Shown here piece after piece: positions 8,262-16,690 of a DNA stretch of 64,000 bases. The notes under the pieces are model-generated. The model saw only the letters and a list, made by a program, of their open reading frames with translations, had not been told where the DNA came from and did not search any database. A program made the translations under genes and the position numbers. Within the stretch, counting starts at the first letter, position 1. The number at the start of each line of letters is the position of its first letter. The stretch lies in assembly GCF_004118935.1 (NCBI RefSeq), contig NZ_CP035375.1, positions 2,480,001 to 2,544,000 of the forward strand. The letters are read 5' to 3'. This DNA comes from Salinibacterium sp. UTAS2018. Its GTDB lineage: Bacteria > Actinomycetota > Actinomycetes > Actinomycetales > Microbacteriaceae.

Positions 8262-9929
8262 TCAGTCTTGTGTGGTGGCGCTGGTGTCGGAGGGCCGTTC
8301 GTCGTTCTCGTTCTCCGCGGCTGATTCCGCTTCTGCGTCGGCGGTTTCGCCGGTAGCGTCCGCTTCGGCGGTGGGAGACATGCCGATCGTGGTGCGCAGC
8401 AGCGAGCCGCGTGCTACCGCGATCGCGATAACGGACGTTGCCGTCACGAACGCGGCGATCATGAAGACGGAACCAAAGGCATCCGCGTAGGCATGGTGGA
8501 ACGCCGTCTGGATGACCTCGGGGAGTCCGGTGATGTCGAGGCTAGTTTCGCCTGAACCGTTCGAGAGGGCGCTGGGGTCAACGCCGATCTCGGCCAGATC
8601 GTCAACGATGTTGCTGCTCACGTGGTTGGTGAGCACCGCGCCGAGGATCGTCACGCCGACAGCGCCGCCGAGGGAGCGGAAGAAGGCGACGGCAGCAGAG
8701 ACCGAGCCGACGTCTTTCACATCAACGGTGTTCTGCACGGCGAGCACGACGTTCTGCACGAGGCCACCGATGCCGATGCCCATGAGCACCATGTAGATCG
8801 AGACGGTCCAGTAAGGGGTGTCGTGGGTCACGGTGCCGAGGCCCGTGAGGCCGGCGAGAAGCAGGATGCTGCCGACCATCATGACGGGCTTCCAGCGACC
8901 GATGCGGCTCACGATGAGCCCACCGATCGTGGCGGAAAGTAGCTGCGAGATGATCATCGGAATGGTCATGAGGCCGGCCTGCGTGGGAGTGGCTCCCGTG
9001 CCGAGTTGGAAGTACTGCGTCAAGAAGATGCCGGAGCCGAACATGCCGACACCGATGCCCACGCTGGCGACGATCATCCAGATGGTGGTGGAGTTGCCGA
9101 GCAAGCGCAACGGAATCATGGGGACGGGAGCGCGCAGTTCAACCACAACGGCAAAGAAGCCGACGATGAGGAAGGCGGCGAGGAAGACGCCTGACTGCCA
9201 CGAGATCCAGTCGTAGTCGTTACCCGCAAAGGTAACCCAGAGCATCGGAAGCGCTGCCGAAATGGAGACGAGTACCGCTCCAAGGTAGTCGAGTCGTGTT
9301 TTGCCGCGGGTGTTCGCGGGAAGGTGGAGCTTGAGCTGCAGCACGATGAGGGCGATGACGGCCAGCGGCAGGCTTACGAAGAAGCACCAACGCCATCCGA
9401 GCGAGTCGGTGATAATGCCACCGAGCAGCGGGCCGGAGACGGTAGCGACCGCCATGACGGCACCCATGTAGCCGGCGTAACGTCCGCGCTCTCGAGGCGC
9501 GATGATCGAGCCCATGATGGACTGCACGAGAGCGGTGAGGCCACCCATCGCGATGCCCTGCAGGGCACGGGCGATCATGAGAACGCCGATAGATCCGGCG
9601 AAACCGGCGGCGATGGAGCCGACCAAGAAGAAGACGATGGAGAGCTGGGTTAGCAGCTTCTTGTCGTAGAGGTCAGAGAGCTTGCCCCAGATCGGGGTCG
9701 TGATGGTCATCGCGAGCAGGCTCGAGGTGATGACCCAGGTGTACTGGCGCTGGGTTCCATCGAGCTCGGCAATGATCGTCGGCAGGGCGGTCGACACGAT
9801 CGTGGTGGAGATCATGGCGGTGAAGAGCGCGGCGAGAAGGCCGGTCATCACCTGCAGAATTTCGCGGTGGGTGTAGGCGGCGCCGGGCTGATCGGGGGAT
9901 GGCGTGGTGGCGCGGGTGGGTGCGGTCAT
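8262..9929 (-). CDS. MFS drug exporter, DHA2 family (EmrB/QacA type)
   Basis: A 555-residue proton antiporter with about 14 membrane segments. The MFS signature between segments 2 and 3 is seen as GKLSDLYDKK, and the DHA2 motif C region as GPLLGGIITDSLGWRW. The last 50 residues are a Glu/Asp/Ala-rich cytoplasmic tail with no clear fold. It starts with ATG four bases inside the end of the MarR gene (ATGA overlap), so the two are co-transcribed and the pump is very likely MarR-controlled. Substrate unknown. Confidence 0.93.
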   Translation of the reverse strand: MTAPTRATTPSPDQPGAAYTHREILQVMTGLLAALFTAMISTTIVSTALPTIIAELDGTQRQYTWVITSSLLAMTITTPIWGKLSDLYDKKLLTQLSIVFFLVGSIAAGFAGSIGVLMIARALQGIAMGGLTALVQSIMGSIIAPRERGRYAGYMGAVMAVATVSGPLLGGIITDSLGWRWCFFVSLPLAVIALIVLQLKLHLPANTRGKTRLDYLGAVLVSISAALPMLWVTFAGNDYDWISWQSGVFLAAFLIVGFFAVVVELRAPVPMIPLRLLGNSTTIWMIVASVGIGVGMFGSGIFLTQYFQLGTGATPTQAGLMTIPMIISQLLSATIGGLIVSRIGRWKPVMMVGSILLLAGLTGLGTVTHDTPYWTVSIYMVLMGIGIGGLVQNVVLAVQNTVDVKDVGSVSAAVAFFRSLGGAVGVTILGAVLTNHVSSNIVDDLAEIGVDPSALSNGSGETSLDITGLPEVIQTAFHHAYADAFGSVFMIAAFVTATSVIAIAVARGSLLRTTIGMSPTAEADATGETADAEAESAAENENDERPSDTSATTQD

Positions 9930-10417
9930 TCGTTGTTCTCGTCTTCGTCTTCGTGTGTTTTTGTGTCGATAGGGGTATCGGTGGGCTGCAGAACCTCTGC
10001 AAGCCGGTCATTCAGAACAGCAAGCAGGGCGACGGCGCGCTCGGCTTCCTCGGGGGTCCAGTCGTCAAGAGCTGCAGCAAATTTGCGGATGATGCGGCTG
10101 TCGCCCTCGGCCAGTGCGGTGCGTCCCTGCTCGGTGATGGAGATGAGAACCGCACGGGCGTCAGCGGGGTCGGGGCGACGTTCGACGAGGGCATCGGCTT
10201 CGAGTGCTTCCACTGCGCGGGAGGCAACGGGAGCCGATACAACCAGTTGGTGGGCGAGTTCACCCAGGCGCGCATCGCCCTCGAGTAGATGTCGCAGAAA
10301 GCCGTACTTGGTTCCGGCGAGACTGCGCTCGCGGCTGCGCTGGGCAGACTTGCGGAAGGTGCGGCTGATCGTCACCATTCCCGTGAGGATGGCGGTGGCA
10401 TCCGTGTTGTCTAACAA
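9926..10417 (-). CDS. MarR-family transcriptional regulator
   Basis: A 163-residue regulator with a winged helix in the middle: GDARLGELAHQLVVSAPVAS is the recognition-helix region and ERRPDPADARAVLISITEQG is the wing with the MarR Asp-Arg signature. It starts at TTG at 10417, supported by an AAAGGAG site eight bases upstream. The gene precedes and overlaps the MFS gene, the classic arrangement for a drug-sensing repressor and its pump. Two palindromes in the promoter are candidate self-operators. Confidence 0.92.
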   Translation of the reverse strand: MLDNTDATAILTGMVTISRTFRKSAQRSRERSLAGTKYGFLRHLLEGDARLGELAHQLVVSAPVASRAVEALEADALVERRPDPADARAVLISITEQGRTALAEGDSRIIRKFAAALDDWTPEEAERAVALLAVLNDRLAEVLQPTDTPIDTKTHEDEDENNE

Positions 10418-10430
10418 GTCTCGACTCCTT

Positions 10431-10472
10431 TAAGTACTTAGCGAGGGTAACTATATTGCTTACCTTAAGCAA
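10431..10472. promoter_or_regulatory. Two palindromes upstream of the marR-MFS operon
   Basis: TAAGTACTTA at 10431-10440 is a perfect 10-bp palindrome. TTGCTTA-CCT-TAAGCAA at 10456-10472 is a perfect 7-bp inverted repeat with a 3-base centre. The second has the size and symmetry of a MarR operator and sits about 40 bp before the start codon. Binding is inferred. Confidence 0.6.
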
Positions 10473-10558
10473 CTAACTGAGTGAATGCGTTTTTTGCGGT
10501 GGTCTCGCGTTCCCTGTTTCCCTATGTTGGTCGGGTGGATGGGGAGTAGCGTCGAGCA

Positions 10559-11017
10559 ATGACCGAAATCGCGAGGACGATTGCAAAAGCTGGGGAAGGC
10601 GACAATCGTGCGGCGATGCCGCCCGAGGTCGCGGCGACCTTCGGCGACTACCCGGAACCAATGCGCAGCGAGCTACTCGCGCTTCGTGAGCTGGTTCTGG
10701 CTACGGCATCCGAAACCGAGGGCGTTGGCGCGATCACCGAAACGCTCAAGTGGGGTGAGCCCGCGTATCTCACCAAGGAGACGCGCAGCGGCAGCACGAT
10801 TCGCATTGCGCCGACGAACGCGAAATCAGCGCACGACTACGCGATGTTCTTCATCTGCAGCACCAACCTCGTGAACGACTTTCGCGCCCAGTTCGGCGAC
10901 ACGTTCGCCTACGAGGGCGAGCGCGCGGTGCTGTTCACCGTCGGCGACACCGTGCCGGTCGATGAGTTGCGCGAGTGCGTGCGGCAGGCGCTGACCTATC
11001 ATCTGGCGCGCAGCTAA
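10559..11017 (+). CDS. DUF1801-domain protein
   Basis: A 152-residue cytoplasmic protein. The domain pattern is visible as YPEPMRSELLALRELV, then ITETLKWGEPAYL, an AMFFICSTNLV strand and a C-terminal VDELRECVRQAL helix. The family resembles the YdhG fold and has no settled biochemical role. It is separated by 25 bases from the GNAT gene and probably shares its transcript. Confidence 0.82.
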   Translation: MTEIARTIAKAGEGDNRAAMPPEVAATFGDYPEPMRSELLALRELVLATASETEGVGAITETLKWGEPAYLTKETRSGSTIRIAPTNAKSAHDYAMFFICSTNLVNDFRAQFGDTFAYEGERAVLFTVGDTVPVDELRECVRQALTYHLARS

Positions 11018-11041
11018 CTGCCACAATAAAAGGGGGTCCCG

Positions 11042-11527
11042 ATGACCGAGTCCAATGACGCGTCGCCCTCAGTTAAAGCGTGGTTGCCGCCCGGCTGGCA
11101 GCATCCGACCCACGTCGCTCTGCCGACGGGCCACCACCTCCGCCCGATCCGCGCCTCCGATACCGAGCTCGATATGGAAGCGGTGATGGGGTCGCGGGAA
11201 CGACTGTGGTCGATCTATGGCGAGGCCTGGGGTTGGCCGCCGGTGTCAATGACTGCCAAGCAGGATCGCGCCGATCTGCAGCGGCATGCCGACGAGATGG
11301 CAACTAACAAGTCGTTCAACTTCGCGCTCTTCGACGCGGACGAGACCAAGCTCATCGGCTGTGTCTACATTGACCCCGCCGAAACACCGGAGGCGGATGC
11401 GGAGATCTCGTGGTGGGTGCGTGACGAGTATGTCGGCACCGAACTTGAAGCCGCGCTCGATGGATTCGTGCCACTGAGGATCGCGCGCGATTGGCCGCTC
11501 AGCAGCCCGCGCTACGGCCTGCGCTAG
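11042..11527 (+). CDS. GNAT-family N-acetyltransferase
   Basis: A 161-residue protein. The N-terminal HHLRPIRASDTELDMEAVMG is the first strand-helix of the fold; LIGCVYIDPAE is the beta-4 region; EISWWVRDEY precedes the acyl-CoA binding part. The usual Q/RxxGxG/A motif is poorly kept, so activity is uncertain. A strong AAAGGGGG site precedes the ATG. The stop overlaps the stop of the convergent Lrp-type gene by four bases. Confidence 0.8.
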   Translation: MTESNDASPSVKAWLPPGWQHPTHVALPTGHHLRPIRASDTELDMEAVMGSRERLWSIYGEAWGWPPVSMTAKQDRADLQRHADEMATNKSFNFALFDADETKLIGCVYIDPAETPEADAEISWWVRDEYVGTELEAALDGFVPLRIARDWPLSSPRYGLR

Positions 11528-11994
11528 GCGAAGTCCGTAGCAACCGCGTTGCGGTGATATTCGAAGATCATGCTCGTGTTGGTGGAGGCAACGCTGTGGC
11601 GGGCCGACAAGTGATCGACGACGAACAGTCGAACCTTTGACGAGTTCTCGACCGCGATGTGCACGAGAAAGTCATCCCCACCACCCACGAAGAACAGCTG
11701 AATCACTTCGGGCAGCCGACGAATTTCCTCCGTAAAGGCTTGGATGCTCTCTTGGCGCGCGCCCGGGCGCAGTGAGACTCCGATGATGGCTTGAAGGCCT
11801 CGGCCGAGCTTCTCGTGGTTCAGCGCGGCGTGGAATCCTGTGATGAGGCCGCGGTCGAAGAGTGACTTGATGCGAGTGTGGGCAGTGGATGCTGCGATAC
11901 CCACGGTGCTGGCGACGGCCGCGTTGCTGATCCGGGCGTCCCGGGAGAGAAGCGCGAGGATTTTCGTGTCGATCGGGTCAAGTTCGTCAGTCAC
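11524..11994 (-). CDS. Lrp/AsnC-family regulator, probable AldR type
   Basis: A 156-residue feast/famine regulator. The N-terminal HTH is LDPIDTKILALLSRDARISN followed by VASTVGIAASTAHTRIKSL; the C-terminal RAM ligand domain includes LGRGLQAIIGVSLRPGARQ and the FFVGGGDDFLVH strand. It is divergent from an alanine dehydrogenase gene; in mycobacteria AldR, an Lrp-type protein, controls ald from the same position, so alanine sensing is a good inference. Start is GTG at 11994. Confidence 0.92.
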   Translation of the reverse strand: MTDELDPIDTKILALLSRDARISNAAVASTVGIAASTAHTRIKSLFDRGLITGFHAALNHEKLGRGLQAIIGVSLRPGARQESIQAFTEEIRRLPEVIQLFFVGGGDDFLVHIAVENSSKVRLFVVDHLSARHSVASTNTSMIFEYHRNAVATDFA

Positions 11995-12072
11995 TCGAAG
12001 ATCCTTCGGCTAGAGGAGCGAATAAACGTAATTCTGGCATGCAATCAAGCTGCAACGAACTAATTTCCGATC

Positions 12073-12110
12073 AAAATTCTGACTTTTCCACAAAAGACAG
12101 AATTTCTGAC
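12073..12110. promoter_or_regulatory. Candidate Lrp/AldR operator with three TTCTG(A/T)C elements
   Basis: AAATTCTGAC at 12074-12083 faces GACAGAATTT at 12096-12105 across 12 bases, an inverted repeat with one mismatch in ten. A third TTCTGAC lies at 12104-12110, making CAGAA-T-TTCTG a perfect dyad too. The cluster lies between divergent regulator and ald genes, where an Lrp-type octamer would bind. Confidence 0.6.
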
Positions 12111-12149
12111 AGGGTTGAGCAACTCCACTCCGCTGCGAAAGGTAAGCCG

Positions 12150-13238
12150 ATGCGCATTTCTGTACCTGCTGAAATCAAAAACAACGAAAATCGTGTCGCG
12201 ATAACCCCGGCGGGTGTGGACACACTGGTGGCTGGCGGGCACACTGTCACCATTCAGGCTGGCGCCGGCATCGGTAGTGGTTTCACCGATGAGCTGTACG
12301 CGGCAGCAGGCGCACAGATCGTTGCTGACGCGGCCGAGGTGTGGGCATCCGCCGAGCTCGTCGTGAAGGTCAAAGAGCCGATCGCTTCGGAGTACGGCTA
12401 CTTTCGCAAAGACCTCGTTCTCTTTACGTACTTGCACCTCGCCGCAGACCGCGCGCTGACCGAAGCGCTCGTCACGTCGGGAACGACGGCGGTTGCTTAC
12501 GAGACCGTTCAGGGCGACGACCGTTCGCTTCCCCTTCTTGCCCCGATGAGCGAGGTCGCTGGTCGACTCTCGATCGTTGCTGGCGCCCACGCTTTGCTCA
12601 AGGCTGAGGGTGGCAGCGGCCAGCTGCTCGGCGGAGTTGCCGGAACCCCCAAGGCCAAGGTTGTTGTCATCGGTGGCGGTGTTGCCGGTGAGCACGCTGC
12701 CGCCAACGCGCTCGGTCTCGGCGCCAGCGTGACGATCATCGACATTTCGCTGCCGCGTCTCCGCGCGCTCGAAGTTCGCTTCAACGGTGAAGTTCAGACC
12801 CGCGTTTCGACGCGCTACGAAATCGCCGAGCAGCTGCTCGAGGCCGACCTCGTGATCGGTTCGGTGCTGATCCCCGGCGCTGCAGCACCCAAGCTCGTCA
12901 CCGACGAAATGGTCGCGTCGATGAAGCCCGGTTCGGTGCTCGTCGACATTGCGGTCGACCAGGGCGGATGCTTCGAAGGCACCCACGCTACGACTTACGA
13001 CGACCCCACTTTCACCGTGCACAACTCGCTGTACTACTGCGTCGCCAACATGCCCGGCGCTGTTCCGCGCACCTCGACCCGCGCGCTCAGCAATGCCACG
13101 TTGCCGTTTGTTGTCGCGATCGCGAACCACGGTTGGGATGCTGCCGCAGCCGCATCGCCGGCTCTTGCTCGCGGGTTGAATGTCGCCGGTGGCGAAATCG
13201 TCAACGAAGGCGTTCGCGCAGCAATGGCGGTTCGCTAG
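12150..13238 (+). CDS. ald: Alanine dehydrogenase
   Basis: A 362-residue enzyme that converts L-alanine, NAD+ and water to pyruvate, ammonium and NADH. The N-terminal domain shows RISVPAEIKNNENRVAITPA, and the catalytic Lys (LVVKVKEP) and His (FTYLHLA) are present. The Rossmann motif is VVIGGGVAGEHAA and the conserved NMPGAVPRTST segment follows. I chose the ATG at 12150, where family homology begins; the frame is open further upstream but that part covers the operator. Divergent from the Lrp-type regulator. Confidence 0.94.
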   Translation: MRISVPAEIKNNENRVAITPAGVDTLVAGGHTVTIQAGAGIGSGFTDELYAAAGAQIVADAAEVWASAELVVKVKEPIASEYGYFRKDLVLFTYLHLAADRALTEALVTSGTTAVAYETVQGDDRSLPLLAPMSEVAGRLSIVAGAHALLKAEGGSGQLLGGVAGTPKAKVVVIGGGVAGEHAAANALGLGASVTIIDISLPRLRALEVRFNGEVQTRVSTRYEIAEQLLEADLVIGSVLIPGAAAPKLVTDEMVASMKPGSVLVDIAVDQGGCFEGTHATTYDDPTFTVHNSLYYCVANMPGAVPRTSTRALSNATLPFVVAIANHGWDAAAAASPALARGLNVAGGEIVNEGVRAAMAVR

Positions 13239-13252
13239 TAACTTTCGCTAGT
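13231..13252. repeat. Two 13-bp-spaced copies of TTCGCTAGT at the ald stop
   Basis: TTCGCTAGT occurs at 13231-13239, including the ald stop TAG, and again at 13244-13252. The gap to the convergent C26 gene is otherwise featureless. Confidence 0.6.
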
Positions 13253-13280
13253 TTCGGGGTGGGGTACGAGCCATCGTTCG

Positions 13281-14051
13281 CTAAACCGCGACCTCGCTCT
13301 GGCGTGCGTGAAACTCGCGCGCCTGCGCGGTGAGCCAGCCGAAGAGCAGTTCTCGGTCACGCTCGTTCGCCGCGCCGTCTTCCGGATGCCATTGCACCGC
13401 AATAAGGGGAGAGGTCGGGTCGGTGCTTTCCACCGCTTCGACCACGCCGTCGGCGGCACGACCAGTTGCGGTGAGACCGGCGCCCACGACATCCACCGCT
13501 TGGTGATGGCCAGAGCGGATCGTCATCGTGCCCTCGCCGTACAGCTCGGAGAGCTGCGAAGCCGGGTCGAGGGTCACGTCGTGATCGACCATGGCGTCGA
13601 CTCCGCCGCCACTGTGCACGACCGCGCTCGGCTCGAGGTGTTGGACGAGCGTGCCACCCCGCGCCACGTTCACGATGTGCATCCCGCGGCAGATCGCGAG
13701 CACAGGCAGGCGACGTTCGGTGGCCTGGTTCACGAGCTCGATGTCGACGCGGTCAGTCGTGCGGTCGATGTTGTAAAGCTTCGGATGACGCTCGGCCGCC
13801 CCGTACTCGTCGGGGTCAACGTCACCACCGCCGAGCAGCACGACGCCGTCCGCCTGGCTGAGCGCAGCATCCACGTCCGCTTCGGTGAACCCATCAACAC
13901 TGATGACGCGAGCACCCGTGGCTTCAATGGCCGATTTCATGAATGCTTCGAGCCCATGAATCAGCGCCGTGAGCTCCGGCTTTTCGTGTGCACCACCCGC
14001 GGAAGCCTTCGACAGAACGATGGTCGGAACGTACTCAGGGGTGGTCGTCAT
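13281..14051 (-). CDS. Class I glutamine amidotransferase-like hydrolase (peptidase C26, PuuD-like)
   Basis: A 256-residue protein of the gamma-glutamyl-GABA hydrolase group. The nucleophile elbow is LAICRGMHIVN, with the catalytic Cys; the His-Glu pair is in QWHPED near the C-terminus. The DGVVLLGGGDVDPDEYG segment is typical of PuuD-like proteins. Such enzymes cleave gamma-glutamyl amides, for example in polyamine breakdown, but no other polyamine gene is close by, so the true substrate is open. Confidence 0.9.
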   Translation of the reverse strand: MTTTPEYVPTIVLSKASAGGAHEKPELTALIHGLEAFMKSAIEATGARVISVDGFTEADVDAALSQADGVVLLGGGDVDPDEYGAAERHPKLYNIDRTTDRVDIELVNQATERRLPVLAICRGMHIVNVARGGTLVQHLEPSAVVHSGGGVDAMVDHDVTLDPASQLSELYGEGTMTIRSGHHQAVDVVGAGLTATGRAADGVVEAVESTDPTSPLIAVQWHPEDGAANERDRELLFGWLTAQAREFHARQSEVAV

Positions 14052-14164
14052 GGGCGAAATCCTCTTGCCGGTATTCGGTCGCTCAGACCGCTGCGTTCAG
14101 CCTAAATGACGAGGGGTTCTCTGGGGTGCAGCGCCGAGTGCAACGAGCCGCCAACGGAATCCGC

Positions 14165-14199
14165 GACGGCAAAATTGCCGTCGTAGATCTTGACGGCAA
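14165..14199. promoter_or_regulatory. Cluster of three alternating GACGGCAA half-sites
   Basis: GACGGCAA at 14165-14172, its complement TTGCCGTC at 14175-14182 and GACGGCAA again at 14192-14199. They form two nested perfect inverted repeats in the 284-base space between the C26 hydrolase and a small plus-strand gene. This could be an operator or a structured RNA end; nothing else is seen in the spacer. Confidence 0.4.
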
Positions 14200-14335
14200 T
14201 AAGACCGTCGATGGGGGCAGCCGTGGCAGCGCGAGGAGAAGTGAAAGTGCGGGGGTGTTTGGCAGCATGCTGCGCTGTGCATGAAATGATCTAGGCTCAG
14301 CTATTGAGTTTCACTGACGCGGCAAGGAGTGCAGC

Positions 14336-14638
14336 ATGATGGAGCAGGATCGCGCGGCCGATCACCTTGAGGTTCGCATTGAGAAGCGTCGCGGTCATCC
14401 GGTGCGTCAGGCGGCGCTGTTTGCGGCCGAACTCGTCGGAAGTGTGCTGATGGGCGACGCCAGCCCGAGAGGGCCAGGGACCGACCTCGTCGTGGTGCGC
14501 CGCTCGACCGGTGCGGAGATCATCCGCACTTCTGTAGATTCTGTCGAAGAAGCAGATCAGCTGCTGCGGGTGGTGCGGCGGGATCTCGAGGAGAAGTCGG
14601 TGCACGAATTCACTGCCGAATGGCACGACGTTTCTTAG
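14336..14638 (+). CDS. Small hypothetical protein
   Basis: A 100-residue soluble protein preceded by AAGGAG eight bases before the ATG (a second ATG follows at once). It is charged, with a DLVVVRRSTGAEIIRTSVDS strand pair and a predicted C-terminal helix VEEADQLLRVVRRDLEEKSV. No cysteine, no membrane segment. I do not recognise a family. It is monocistronic as far as can be seen. Confidence 0.6.
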   Translation: MMEQDRAADHLEVRIEKRRGHPVRQAALFAAELVGSVLMGDASPRGPGTDLVVVRRSTGAEIIRTSVDSVEEADQLLRVVRRDLEEKSVHEFTAEWHDVS

Positions 14639-14771
14639 CTAGGCCCATGAATTCTAGGGATCGAGTTCTTAGCACAGCGTTCATTCGGAGTGCGCGCAGC
14701 GCATCCATTCCGCTGGAGGATGCCATGAGCATGCTTCGCGCTGACTGGGATTCGGCAGCGCGAATCTTGCC

Positions 14772-16121
14772 CTAGCTGGCGTTGACGGGCGCGAGATCGG
14801 GCGCCAGACGGGCCGAGCGCGGCCGCCGAGCCATCATCACAGCGAGCACGATGGCGACCACCGGCGAGATGAACGTGGCCATCATTATTCCCTGCATGCC
14901 TATAGTCGTGCCGATCGCCGCACCAATGCCCACCACGAGCAATGTTTGAAGCCACCAGCGCCGCGGCAGCAGGGGGATCAAGAGAATCCCGCCCGCGAGC
15001 CCGGTCGCGATGCCGGCGAAAACGAGCAGGGTCCACCCGGCGGGGGCGTCATCGTGCAACGTGTAACTGAGCGCCACCAAGAGGAGGGCTCCGATCAACG
15101 CGGCCGCGGCTCCCACAATCGGCAGTCCGACGCGCGCGTAGAGCGCGACTGCGCTCGCGGCGACGGTGATTGTCGATGCTACTGATCCGAAGAGGATCCC
15201 GATCCGCATGGTGTCAGTCGCATCGAGAGCGCCGATGCCCCACAGGCTTCCGGTGAGCGCGAAGGCGACGCAGCCGAGCCCGATGATCGCGGATGCTGCG
15301 GCCACGACCGCAAGCTGGCGGCGGCGGCCGGGGGAGAGCGGTCTGCGCGCGGCACGTTGATTCGGTCGAATTCGCTCGGTGCGCTGAGTCGAACGGATCC
15401 GCCGGCTTGCAATAAAGAGTGCCAAGCCTGACATCAGTACTGCTCCGGACGGAAGTATGCCCATGAGGCCGAGAGCGAGCGCGCCGGCGGCGGCGATGCC
15501 AACCCCGAAGGTCCACACTACGGCGCCCGATCCTGCGTGACGCAGTGCTGCCAGAGTAAAGGGAAGGAGGGCAAGGATTCCGAAGATCCACGCGAGACCG
15601 GAGAATGCTAACGAAGCGCTGCCGAACCATGACAGGCCGGTTCCGGCATCCGCTTCGTCGAATCCGACACTCCAAGACGCTGCCATGAGCGCGCCGAAGG
15701 CCCAGGCGGGAACGGCGGCGGCTGCCGCGAAGAGAGCCTGCTCGGCGGGGATGATTCCTGTGCGCAACAGCAGGGCTCCGGCGGCGAGTGAGGCGGCAAG
15801 AGCGCCTCCGTACTGGGTGCCGAATGTGAGTGCGAGCGACCAGGGTGATGAGTCGAAACTGCCGGTCCACAATGCCCCGATGGGCACCGTGCTGAGGGCG
15901 AGGGCAAGTCCGGCGACCACTGCGATGGCGGCGGGAGTCGCGCGTTCGACGAGACCGTGAGCGCGGATCGACCACGCTTCGCGGAGTGAGGGCAGGGTGC
16001 GGTCGTGGGCATCCGCTGCCTGCTCGAGAGTGTCGAGCATCAGCTGGCCATTGGCGCGCCGCCACGCTGCGGGGTACCACCGCAGTAGTCGTTGGTAGCG
16101 ACTGCGGCGACGTGCGGTCAT
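14772..16121 (-). CDS. Polytopic membrane protein in a PadR operon
   Basis: A 449-residue protein. The first 55 residues are cytoplasmic (RYQRLLRWYPAAWRRANGQ), a pattern common in actinobacterial proteins encoded after PadR regulators. About 12 hydrophobic segments follow, with a basic loop in the middle (RTERIRPNQRAARR). The start overlaps the end of the padR gene, so both are one operon. Function unknown; no transporter signature was recognised. Confidence 0.8.
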   Translation of the reverse strand: MTARRRSRYQRLLRWYPAAWRRANGQLMLDTLEQAADAHDRTLPSLREAWSIRAHGLVERATPAAIAVVAGLALALSTVPIGALWTGSFDSSPWSLALTFGTQYGGALAASLAAGALLLRTGIIPAEQALFAAAAAVPAWAFGALMAASWSVGFDEADAGTGLSWFGSASLAFSGLAWIFGILALLPFTLAALRHAGSGAVVWTFGVGIAAAGALALGLMGILPSGAVLMSGLALFIASRRIRSTQRTERIRPNQRAARRPLSPGRRRQLAVVAAASAIIGLGCVAFALTGSLWGIGALDATDTMRIGILFGSVASTITVAASAVALYARVGLPIVGAAAALIGALLLVALSYTLHDDAPAGWTLLVFAGIATGLAGGILLIPLLPRRWWLQTLLVVGIGAAIGTTIGMQGIMMATFISPVVAIVLAVMMARRPRSARLAPDLAPVNAS

Positions 16122-16510
16122 GCTGGAACCGCCGCGCTCGGGGTGGGGGAGAACACTGTGCCTGGCCTAGTCGCGGGGCGCGCTGCTGCCGGGCGAGCGG
16201 GGGTGGCTTGTGCCGCGATCCGCGCTTGGGCAACGGCCGCGCGTTGAGCGAGGCGCTCGGCTTCGGCCTCCAGCTGGGCTCGACCATCGTCGGTGATCTC
16301 GTAGTAGCGACGGGCGCGGCCGTCGACGATCTCGTCGCCGGTGACCCGAACGTGAGACTGGCGTTCGAGTCTTTCAAGCGACGCGTAGAGGGTCGTCACT
16401 CGTAGTTTCATCGCGCCGTCGCTGAGCTCGGCCACCTCATTCAGGATGGCGTAGCCGTGGCGCGCTCCGGCCGAGAGGGCGGTGAGAATCCAAAACGAAG
16501 TTTCAGTCAT
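16118..16510 (-). CDS. PadR-family transcriptional regulator
   Basis: A 130-residue regulator with the PadR wHTH: ETSFWILTALSAGARHGYAI, the LRVTTLYASLERLERQ recognition helix and RARRYYEITDDGRAQL wing. The C-terminal third is an Ala/Pro-rich helix and tail. The ATG at 16510 was chosen since it matches the family start; a longer in-frame version would add 26 residues unlike the family. A palindrome overlaps the start codon, suggesting self-repression. Confidence 0.9.
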   Translation of the reverse strand: MTETSFWILTALSAGARHGYAILNEVAELSDGAMKLRVTTLYASLERLERQSHVRVTGDEIVDGRARRYYEITDDGRAQLEAEAERLAQRAAVAQARIAAQATPARPAAARPATRPGTVFSPTPSAAVPA

Positions 16511-16521
16511 ATTGGCAATAT
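16509..16521. promoter_or_regulatory. Perfect 13-bp palindrome over the padR start codon
   Basis: ATATTG-G-CAATAT is a perfect inverted repeat with a single central base; its first bases are part of the padR ATG. A bound repressor there would block both transcription and ribosome access. PadR self-control is the natural reading. Confidence 0.6.
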
Positions 16522-16690
16522 ACCCATAGTGGGAATGTTGGTCAAGGGCTGGGTCGGAGTGATGAAGCATTTCGTTGTAGTCGTGCAAGGAATGGAAGAA
16601 CTCAGCCCATCGGCAGCAGATAACGTGCGCACGATGGCGCTGTGCGACAGGATTCTGGCCGCGATCGCTTCCTGACGCGAGTGACTCAAT

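Noticed and set aside
14647..14775. 42-codon open frame on the plus strand after the small hypothetical gene
   Set aside because: No ribosome binding site, no recognisable composition, and it lies in a short spacer; not listed as a gene.
16561..16674. 37-codon open frame between padR and the GNAT gene
   Set aside because: Only a GGAG two bases before the ATG, too close to work; it faces the padR promoter and shows no conserved look.
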